Positions 57,393-64,000 of a DNA stretch of 64,000 bases are shown piece by piece. The translations under genes were made by a program, and so were the position numbers. The notes under the pieces were generated by a model. The model worked only from the letters and a program-made list of their open reading frames with translations. It was not told where the DNA came from and searched no databases. Numbering within the stretch: the stretch's first letter is position 1; every line of letters begins with the position of its first letter. The stretch comes from Pseudomonas sp. Bout1 (lineage in GTDB: Bacteria; Pseudomonadota; Gammaproteobacteria; Pseudomonadales; Pseudomonadaceae): contig NZ_JAVIWK010000001.1 of NCBI RefSeq assembly GCF_034314165.1, forward strand, positions 1,379,001 to 1,443,000, given 5' to 3'.

Positions 57393-58592
57393 TTATTTAT
57401 TGCGAGTGATGAAGTCGCGAATCCGCGTTGCTGCTTCCACGCACTCTGCCAGCGGCGCAACCAGCGCCAGGCGCACACGCCCGGCGCCCGGGTTGACCCC
57501 ATCCACTTCCCGCGACAGGTACGAACCCGGCACCACGGTCACGTGCTCTTCCACGAACAAGTCCCGGCAGAACGCCGCATCGTCGCCCTTCACGTTCGGC
57601 CACAGGTAAAAACCACCGTCCGGGTTTTGCACGTCCAGCACGGGTTTGAGAATCGCCAGCACGGCATCGAACTTTTCCCGGTACAGATCGCGGTTGGCCT
57701 GCACGTGGGCTTCGTCCTGCCAGGCAGCAATGCTCGCCAGTTGGGTTTGCACCGGCATCGCGCAGCCGTGGTAGGTGCGGTACAGCAGGAAGCCCTTGAG
57801 GATCTCGGCATCACCGGCCACAAAACCCGAACGCAGGCCCGGCAGGTTGGAGCGCTTGGACAGGCTGTGGAACACCACGCAGCGCTTGAAATCCTGGCGA
57901 CCCAGTTCCACACAGGCACTGAGCAGGCCTGGCGGCGGGGTTTGCTCGTCGAAGTACAGCTCGCTGTAGCACTCGTCGGCGGCGATCACGAAGTCGTATT
58001 CGTCGGCCAGCGCGATCAGTTTTTTCAGGGTGTCGACCGGGATCAATGCACCGGTCGGGTTACCTGGCGAGCACAGGAACAGGATCTGGCAGCGTTTCCA
58101 GATGTCCGGCGACACTGCGTCGAAATCCGGGTTGAAGCCGTTTTCATCCAGGCAGGGCAGGTAATGCGGCTTGGCCCCGGCGAGGAACGCAGCACCTTCG
58201 TAGATCTGATAGAACGGGTTCGGGCTGACCACCAGCGCGTCATCGCCACGGTTGACCACGGTCTGGGTGAAGGCAAACAGCGCTTCACGGGTGCCGTTTA
58301 CCGGCAGGATATTGCGCGCCGGGTCCAGCCAGCCCTTGGGCACGCTGAAGCGGCGTTCGCACCAAGCGCCAATGGCCTCGCGCAGTGCCGGTATGCCCAA
58401 CGTGGTGGGGTACACGGCCATCTGGTCCAGGCTGTTGGCGAGTGCATCGGCAACAAACTGTGGGGATTTATGCTTCGGTTCGCCGATGGAGAGGGCGATC
58501 GGGCGCTTGTCCGGGTTCGGCGTGACGCTGCCCAGCAGGAGGCGCAGTTTCTCGAACGGGTAGGGCTGCAACTGGTTCAGAGCGTTGTTCAT
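57393..58592 (-). CDS. dapC: Succinyldiaminopimelate transaminase
   Basis: The 399-residue class I/II aminotransferase converts N-succinyl-amino-ketopimelate to succinyl-LL-DAP using glutamate. Visible are 'PIALSIGEPKHKSPQFVADA', 'LPVNGTREALFAFTQTVVNR', 'FLCSPGNPTGALIPVDTLKK', 'DYFVIAADECYSELYFDEQ'-type substrate loop and the PLP lysine region 'VVFHSLSKRSNLPGLRSGFV'. The ATG at 58592 with GAGG 5 nt upstream is the family start. glnD is next upstream. Confidence 0.95.
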   Translation of the reverse strand: MNNALNQLQPYPFEKLRLLLGSVTPNPDKRPIALSIGEPKHKSPQFVADALANSLDQMAVYPTTLGIPALREAIGAWCERRFSVPKGWLDPARNILPVNGTREALFAFTQTVVNRGDDALVVSPNPFYQIYEGAAFLAGAKPHYLPCLDENGFNPDFDAVSPDIWKRCQILFLCSPGNPTGALIPVDTLKKLIALADEYDFVIAADECYSELYFDEQTPPPGLLSACVELGRQDFKRCVVFHSLSKRSNLPGLRSGFVAGDAEILKGFLLYRTYHGCAMPVQTQLASIAAWQDEAHVQANRDLYREKFDAVLAILKPVLDVQNPDGGFYLWPNVKGDDAAFCRDLFVEEHVTVVPGSYLSREVDGVNPGAGRVRLALVAPLAECVEAATRIRDFITRNK

Positions 58593-58614
58593 GAGGGCCT
58601 CTATCACGGGCTCC

Positions 58615-58704
58615 CTGTAGGAGCTGGCTTGCCAGCGATGCAGGCACCGCGGTGTATCAGGTACGCCGAGGTGATGCCATCGCTAGGCAAGCCAGCTCCT
58701 ACAG
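58615..58704. repeat. REP inverted pair
   Basis: ctgtaggagctggcttgcc on the left and ggcaagccagctcctacag on the right flank about 52 bp between glnD and dapC; a variant of the elements at 4291 and 10592. Confidence 0.85.
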
Positions 58705-58728
58705 GAACCGCATTTATACAGTTAAAAA

Positions 58729-61431
58729 TCAAATCGTCAGTCTGGACATCTCGACGCCGGTCCCTTGGTTGACGCTCAACTGCTGGACGATGGCTTCCTG
58801 CAAGCGTCGGCACAGTTCAGGGTCGGAAAGCGGCTGGTTGTCGGCATCGGTAATAAAGAACACGTCTTCGACCCGTTCGCCCAGGGTCGCAATCTTGGCG
58901 TTCTGCAACGACAGGTCGAACTCCAGGAAGATCGTGCCGATTCGCGCCAACAGGCCCGGGCGGTCCGGCGCGCTGAGTTCCAGCACGGTCACCGGGCGCT
59001 GGGCGTCGTTGTGGATGGTCACTTCGGGGGCGAACGCAAAATGCTTGAGCTGGCGCGGCACCCGGCGCTGGATGATGGTCGGGTAGTCGTCCGGGTTGCG
59101 CAGGGCGTCGGTGAGGCCCTTGCGGATCTTTTTCACCCGCTCCGGGTTGTCACCGATGGACTCGCCTTCGGTGTCGAGCACGATGTAGGTGTCGAGGGTG
59201 AACTGGCTGCTGGACGTGATGACCCGGGCGTCGTGAATGTTCAGGTTGAGCTGGTCCATCGCGGCCACGGTCACGGCGAAGAAGTCGTGCTGGTCGGGTG
59301 CGTAGATGAAGATCTGCGTGCCGCCCTCGAACTCGCGCTGGGTGGTTTCCTTGATCAGTACCAACGGCCCGCCGTCGGCCGGCTGCTGCAGGATCGCGTC
59401 GCTGTGCCAGGCCACGTCACCGGCAGTGTGGCGCAGGAAGTAGTCGTCGCCCAGTTGCGACCAGAGTTGCTCGACGTCGTCCGGGTCGTTGCCGCCACGC
59501 ACCAAAATATCCAGTGCCGCGCTTTGGGTGCGGCGGATCTGCTCTTCGCGGTCTACCGGGTTCTCCAGGCCGCGACGCAGCGCGCGCTTGGTCTCGGTGT
59601 AGAGCTGGCGCAACAGGCTGGCGCGCCAGGAGTTCCACAGCGTCGGGTTGGTGGCGTTGATGTCGGACACGGTCAGCACGTACAGATAGTCGAGGCGGGT
59701 TTCGTCGCCGACAGCCTGGGCGAAATCATGGATCACCTGCGGGTCGGACAAATCCTTGCGCTGGGCGGTGGTGGACATCACCAGGTGGTTCTGCACCAGC
59801 CACACGATCAGGCGGCTGTCCCACAGCGGCAACTGGTGACGCTGGCAGAACGCCTCGGCGTCCACCGCACCAATTTCCGAGTGATCGCCATGCCGGCCCT
59901 TGCCTATGTCGTGGTACAGGCCGGCCAGGTAGATCAACTCAGGCTTGGGCAGGCGCGCCATGAGCTTACTGGCCAGCGGGAATTTCTCTGACACCTGGGT
60001 GTACTGCAACTTACGCAGGTGTTTGATCAGGTTCAGGGTGTGGGCGTCCACCGTATAGATGTGAAACAGGTCGTGCTGCATCTGCCCGACGATAAAGCCG
60101 AACTCCGGCAGGTAGCGCCCCAGGATTCCGTAGCGGTTCATCCGGCGCAGGTTGCGGTGGATGCCGATCTTGCACTTGAACAGCTCGACAAACAGGCTGG
60201 TGTTGCGGATGTCGTGGCGGAAATCGTCGTCGATCAGGTGACGGTTTTCGCGCAGCAAGCGAATGGTGTCGGCGCGCACGCCTTTGATTTCCGGCTGCTG
60301 GGCCATCAACACGAAGATTTCCAGCATGGCGAACGGCGTGCGTTTGAACACGTTGTCGTTGCGGGCCTCGATGTAGCCATCGTGCAGCTGGAAGCGCGCG
60401 TTGATCGGCTGCGGCGGTGCTTCGTCTTCCGGGGCCAGGATCACTTCTTCGAAGTGCTGGATGATCAGGTCGCTGAGCTGGGCGATGCTCATCACCACGC
60501 GGTAGTACTGCTGCATGAAGCTTTCGATGCTGGTCTTTGCGTCTTCGCCTTCAAACCCCAGCAGGGTTGCGATGGAGCGCTGGTGGTCGAACAGCAGGCG
60601 GTCTTCGGAGCGCCCGGCCAGCATGTGCAGGGCGTAGCGCACCTTCCAGAGAAATTCCTGGGAGGAGGCCAGCAGGGCGTTTTCGCTCTCCACCAAAAAG
60701 CCTTCCCCGGCCAGGGCGCGCAGGTTCAGGGTGCCGTACTGGCGGCGTGCAACCCACAGGATGGTCTGGATATCCCGCAGCCCGCCCGGCGAGCCTTTGA
60801 CGTTGGGCTCCAGGTTGTATTCGGTGTCGTTGTACTTGTGGTGGCGGGCTTTCTGCTCGGCGCGCTTGGCCAGGAAGAAATCCTTGCTCGGCCACATGTG
60901 TGCGGTACTGGTGACTTCCAGCATGCGCTGGCGCAGGCGCTCGGGGCCGGCGATGGTGCGGCTTTCCATCAGGTTGGTGATCACCGTCAGGTCGGCGCGG
61001 GCTTCCTGGGCGCATTCGTCTACCGAGCGCACGCTTTGGCCGACTTCCAGGCCGATGTCCCACAGCAGCGTCAGAAAACGCTCGATGGAATCGCGAAAAA
61101 TCTCGTGGTCGGCGCTCTCCAGCAAAATCAACAGGTCGATGTCGGAGTAGGGGTGCAGTTCGCCACGGCCGTAGCCGCCGACCGCCACCAGGGCGATATC
61201 GGCGTCTTCACTCCAGCTGAACTGCTCCCAGGCCTTTTGCAGGATGTTGTCGACGAACCAGGCGCGGTCCTCGATCAGCCGGCGGATGTCCCGGCCCGTA
61301 CGAAAACGCGCGTCGAGCACCTCGCGGGCCTGACGGATGGCCTTTTTGAAGGCGGCGATAGGGCTGGCCTTCAGCGCCAGTTCCGCCTGGAACTGGCCAC
61401 GGTCGAAGAGTTCGGGATCCACCTGGGGCAT
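58729..61431 (-). CDS. glnD: PII uridylyltransferase/uridylyl-removing enzyme
   Basis: The 900-residue nitrogen sensor adds UMP to PII proteins at low glutamine and removes it at high glutamine. The nucleotidyltransferase motif is '[20 protein letters not shown]' (about residues 90-110). The HD hydrolase is '[20 protein letters not shown]'. Two C-terminal ACT domains include '[20 protein letters not shown]' and '[20 protein letters not shown]'. The length fits family members. map lies upstream on the same strand. Confidence 0.97.
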   Translation of the reverse strand: MPQVDPELFDRGQFQAELALKASPIAAFKKAIRQAREVLDARFRTGRDIRRLIEDRAWFVDNILQKAWEQFSWSEDADIALVAVGGYGRGELHPYSDIDLLILLESADHEIFRDSIERFLTLLWDIGLEVGQSVRSVDECAQEARADLTVITNLMESRTIAGPERLRQRMLEVTSTAHMWPSKDFFLAKRAEQKARHHKYNDTEYNLEPNVKGSPGGLRDIQTILWVARRQYGTLNLRALAGEGFLVESENALLASSQEFLWKVRYALHMLAGRSEDRLLFDHQRSIATLLGFEGEDAKTSIESFMQQYYRVVMSIAQLSDLIIQHFEEVILAPEDEAPPQPINARFQLHDGYIEARNDNVFKRTPFAMLEIFVLMAQQPEIKGVRADTIRLLRENRHLIDDDFRHDIRNTSLFVELFKCKIGIHRNLRRMNRYGILGRYLPEFGFIVGQMQHDLFHIYTVDAHTLNLIKHLRKLQYTQVSEKFPLASKLMARLPKPELIYLAGLYHDIGKGRHGDHSEIGAVDAEAFCQRHQLPLWDSRLIVWLVQNHLVMSTTAQRKDLSDPQVIHDFAQAVGDETRLDYLYVLTVSDINATNPTLWNSWRASLLRQLYTETKRALRRGLENPVDREEQIRRTQSAALDILVRGGNDPDDVEQLWSQLGDDYFLRHTAGDVAWHSDAILQQPADGGPLVLIKETTQREFEGGTQIFIYAPDQHDFFAVTVAAMDQLNLNIHDARVITSSSQFTLDTYIVLDTEGESIGDNPERVKKIRKGLTDALRNPDDYPTIIQRRVPRQLKHFAFAPEVTIHNDAQRPVTVLELSAPDRPGLLARIGTIFLEFDLSLQNAKIATLGERVEDVFFITDADNQPLSDPELCRRLQEAIVQQLSVNQGTGVEMSRLTI

Positions 61432-61492
61432 CGATCGGTTTTCCTTTCTATCTAGGGGTCACAGCGTTGCTATTAGAAAACCGGTGCAAACA

Positions 61493-62275
61493 TTACGCCG
61501 AAACGCGAGGAATCGTGTCATCGGCGCGCAGGGTGAAGATCTCGTAGCCGGTATCGGTCACCAGCAGGGTGTGTTCCCACTGTGCCGAGAGCTTGCGGTC
61601 CTTGGTGATGGCGGTCCAGCCGTCGCCCAGTACCTTGGTGTCGGCCTTGCCCTGGTTGATCATCGGCTCGATGGTGAAGGTCATGCCTGCCTTGAGCTCC
61701 ATGCCGGTGCCGGCGCGGCCGTAGTGCAGGATCTGCGGCTCTTCGTGGAATACCTTGCCGATGCCGTGGCCGCAGAATTCGCGCACCACCGAGAAACCGT
61801 TCTTTTCAGCGTGCTTCTGGATCACTTCACCGATGTCGCCCAGGCGGCAGCCGGGCTTGACGATCTCGATGGCCTTGTACATGCATTCCTGGGTCACTTG
61901 CGACAGGCGCTCGGCCCACACTGGCACGCTGCCGACGTGGAACATGCGGCTGGTGTCACCGTGGTAGCCGTCCTTGATCACGGTGACGTCGATGTTCAGG
62001 GTGTCGCCGTCTTTCAGTGGCTTGTCGCCCGGAATCCCGTGGCATACCACGTGGTTGATCGAGGTGCAGATCGACTTGGGGAAGCCCTTGTAGTTCAGCG
62101 GCGCCGGGATGGCTTTTTGCACGTCGACGATATAGTCGTGGCAGATGCGATCCAGGGCTTCGGTGGTGACGCCGGGCTTGACGTGTTCGGCAATCATTTC
62201 CAGCACGTCGGCAGCCAGTTTGCCGGCAACACGCATGCCAGCGATGTCTTCGGCGGTTTTGAGGGTGACGGTCAT
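61493..62275 (-). CDS. map: Methionine aminopeptidase type I
   Basis: The 260-residue enzyme removes initiator methionine from new proteins. Metal ligands are Asp in 'NIDVTVIKDGYHGDTSRMF', His in 'EFCGHGIGKVFHEEPQ', Glu in 'MTFTIEPMINQG' and Glu in 'SAQWEHTLLVTD'. It diverges from rpsB, the usual pseudomonad layout. Confidence 0.97.
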   Translation of the reverse strand: MTVTLKTAEDIAGMRVAGKLAADVLEMIAEHVKPGVTTEALDRICHDYIVDVQKAIPAPLNYKGFPKSICTSINHVVCHGIPGDKPLKDGDTLNIDVTVIKDGYHGDTSRMFHVGSVPVWAERLSQVTQECMYKAIEIVKPGCRLGDIGEVIQKHAEKNGFSVVREFCGHGIGKVFHEEPQILHYGRAGTGMELKAGMTFTIEPMINQGKADTKVLGDGWTAITKDRKLSAQWEHTLLVTDTGYEIFTLRADDTIPRVSA

Positions 62276-62660
62276 ACAGGCTCTCTCTAGCGCGACGCGC
62301 TGAAATCAATACGGTTTACGGGTGTGCGACAAAAGGTTGCAGAATTCGCACAAGCCCAAAAAACGCGATTCTAGCAGACGCTGGGGGCAAACCATGAGCG
62401 TCTGGCGATCGCTTCTGTCTATAAGGATGGGGGCATTCTGGCTCTATTCAAAGGGTTAGGCAAAAGCGACTGACGGCAAATGTGATTTCGGGTTCCGTTT
62501 TTGCCAGCCCTGTGGTATAAAATGCGCCGCTTTCCGGGGATACCCCGCAAAGCTTAAATCCACACACGTGTCGACACGATGACCTGGGTGCCGGAGGCGA
62601 ATGCCGCTGGTTGGTCATTGGGATACGTGGAGGCCAAACCCGACTTATTAAGGAACTATC
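62276..62660 (+). promoter_or_regulatory. rpsB-tsf promoter and leader
   Basis: An extended -10 (tgtggtataaa, -10 at 62516-62521) with a weak -35 near 62493 predicts a leader of about 135 nt before rpsB. Within it gatgacc (from about 62578) can pair with ggtcat (around 62616), consistent with the S2-binding rpsB leader that mediates autoregulation in gammaproteobacteria. The map promoter must lie at the other side of this divergent region. No gene is present. Confidence 0.65.
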
Positions 62661-63398
62661 ATGTCCCAAGTCAACATGCGCGATATGCTGAAGGCCGGTG
62701 TGCACTTCGGTCACCAGACCCGTTACTGGAACCCGAAAATGGGTAAATACATTTTCGGCGCGCGTAACAAGATCCACATCATCAACCTTGAAAAAACCCT
62801 GCCAATGTTCAACGAAGCTCTGACTTTCGTAGAGCGCCTGGCCCAGGGCAAAAACAAGATTCTGTTCGTCGGCACCAAGCGTTCCGCTGGCAAGATCGTT
62901 GCTGAAGAAGCAGCACGTTGCGGTTCGCCGTACGTCGATCACCGCTGGTTGGGCGGCATGCTGACCAACTTCAAAACCATCCGTGCTTCCATCAAGCGTC
63001 TGCGTGACCTTGAAGTGCAAGCCGAAGACGGTACTTTCGCCAAGCTGACCAAGAAAGAGGCGCTGATGCGCACTCGCGACCTGGAAAAGCTCGATCGTTC
63101 CCTGGGTGGTATCAAGGACATGGGCGGCCTGCCTGACGCACTGTTCGTTATCGACGTTGATCACGAGCGCATCGCGATCACCGAAGCCAACAAGCTGGGC
63201 ATCCCGGTTATCGGCGTAGTCGATACCAACAGCAGCCCGGAAGGCGTTGACTACATCATCCCAGGCAACGATGACGCAATCCGCGCTATCCAGCTGTACA
63301 TGGGTTCGATGGCTGACGCTGTAATCCGTGGTCGCAACCACGTTGCTGGCGGCACCGAGCAGTTCGTTGAAGAAGCTCCGGTAGCAGCAGCTGAGTAA
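62661..63398 (+). CDS. rpsB: 30S ribosomal protein S2
   Basis: The 245-residue protein is full length. It shows the S2 signature '[20 protein letters not shown]', '[20 protein letters not shown]' and '[20 protein letters not shown]'. It binds late in small-subunit assembly and needs S1 contact. It is followed by a strong terminator/attenuator and tsf. Confidence 0.98.
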   Translation: MSQVNMRDMLKAGVHFGHQTRYWNPKMGKYIFGARNKIHIINLEKTLPMFNEALTFVERLAQGKNKILFVGTKRSAGKIVAEEAARCGSPYVDHRWLGGMLTNFKTIRASIKRLRDLEVQAEDGTFAKLTKKEALMRTRDLEKLDRSLGGIKDMGGLPDALFVIDVDHERIAITEANKLGIPVIGVVDTNSSPEGVDYIIPGNDDAIRAIQLYMGSMADAVIRGRNHVAGGTEQFVEEAPVAAAE

Positions 63399-63427
63399 CT
63401 GACGCCTTGGCGTTTACTCAGTAAGCA

Positions 63428-63452
63428 AAAAGGGGGCTTGGCCCCCTTTTTG
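63428..63452 (+). terminator. Hairpin between rpsB and tsf
   Basis: aaaaagggggc / gccccctttt arms with a short ttg loop and a T run lie downstream of rpsB. It probably lowers, but does not abolish, read-through into tsf. Confidence 0.8.
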
Positions 63453-63590
63453 CCACCTCGAAAACCACTTGTCGGCAGCGCAGCTACAACACTTGTAACG
63501 TGCAGCGGCCTACAAGGGTGGTTCGGGAAGAATTGATCGCCCGTTCAATCGGGTGGAATGGTTGAAAACCTATCCAAGAGGATTTTGAAA

Positions 63591-64000
63591 ATGGCAGAGA
63601 TTACTGCAGCGTTGGTTAAAGAACTGCGTGAGCGTACTGGCGAAGGCATGATGGATTGCAAAAAGGCCTTGACCAAGGCCGGCGGCGACATCGAAAAAGC
63701 CATTGATGACATGCGTGCTTCGGGCGCCATCAAGGCTGCCAAGAAAGCAGGCAACGTGGCTGCTGAAGGCGCTATCGCTCTTAAAGAAGACGGTAAAACC
63801 GCCGTTCTGCTGGAAGTGAACTCGCAGACCGACTTCCTGGCTCTGCAGGACGACTTCAAGGCATTTGTTGCTGCAAGCGTTGAAAAAGCGTTCGCTGACA
63901 AGCTGACTGACGTCGCGCCGCTGATCGAAGCTCAAGAAGCTGCTCGCCTGGTACTGGTCGGCAAGGTTGGCGAAAACGTCAACATCCGTCGCCTGGCTCG
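63591..64000 (+). CDS. tsf: Elongation factor Ts (partial, 3' end outside)
   Basis: The first 136 codons of the EF-Tu nucleotide-exchange factor are present. The UBA-like N-terminus is '[20 protein letters not shown]' and the core signature is '[18 protein letters not shown]'. The ATG follows AAGAGGA. The gene runs off the right edge of the window. Confidence 0.97.
   Translation, partial: MAEITAALVKELRERTGEGMMDCKKALTKAGGDIEKAIDDMRASGAIKAAKKAGNVAAEGAIALKEDGKTAVLLEVNSQTDFLALQDDFKAFVAASVEKAFADKLTDVAPLIEAQEAARLVLVGKVGENVNIRRLA

Overview
The window is a high-GC gammaproteobacterial chromosome segment, best matched to the Pseudomonas fluorescens group. The conserved order tsf-rpsB-map-glnD-dapC next to dapD and csdA-csdE-tcdA, the dapE-ndvB pair, and the GTGGGAGC/TGGCTTGCC REP palindromes all point that way. 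No rRNA or tRNA gene was seen.

Host DNA, left (1-13.8 kb): a DUF4197 protein, a YbaY-like lipoprotein, plsB, a cold-shock protein, a small hypothetical, rlmA and dapE (1-nt overlap), ndvB, then the sulfur-relay/tRNA-modification set tcdA, csdE and csdA, then dapD and the ArsC/Spx-like gene yffB. Host DNA, right (55.4-64 kb): a CPA1-type Na+/H+ antiporter, dapC, glnD, map, rpsB and the start of tsf. dapD, dapC and dapE together make up the succinylase branch of lysine/diaminopimelate synthesis.

Between them lies a complete lambda-like temperate siphophage of about 41.6 kb (core 13752-13766 / 55331-55345) inserted into the 5' end of yffB. Its leftward arm (23.6 to 13.8 kb, minus strand) carries small early genes, a diversity-generating retroelement (DGR), a PAPS-reductase-like protein, xis and int. 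The switch is at 23.9-25.5 kb: a cI repressor with S24 peptidase domain, a short cro, and three near-identical 12-bp operators on each side. The rightward arm has CII, Rha, DnaT-like and P-like replication proteins, nucleases, a second tyrosine recombinase and a candidate late antiterminator. The late region has HNH, terS/terL, HK97-type portal, protease and capsid, connectors, tail tube, G/GT chaperones with a GGGAAAG frameshift site, tape measure, lambda-like M/L/K/J-type tip proteins, an SGNH-domain tail protein, endolysin, and Rz with embedded Rz1. A Tat-exported SGNH moron and an SOS-box-controlled gene close the element.

The most striking system is the DGR at 18.0-21.0 kb. It has a reverse transcriptase (YVDD, IGNLSSQ), an Avd-like four-helix protein, a 100-bp template repeat (TR) and two 100-bp variable repeats (VRs) at the 3' ends of two paralogous genes. 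I compared TR and both VRs base by base. All 23 differences (11 + 12) fall at template adenines and none elsewhere, the hallmark of adenine-directed mutagenic retrohoming. Both targets lie in the early leftward operon, not in the tail module. Two other notable points are the phage-supplied start of yffB and a pair of SGNH proteins, one on the tail and one exported by the lysogen, that may attack and mask the same surface glycan.
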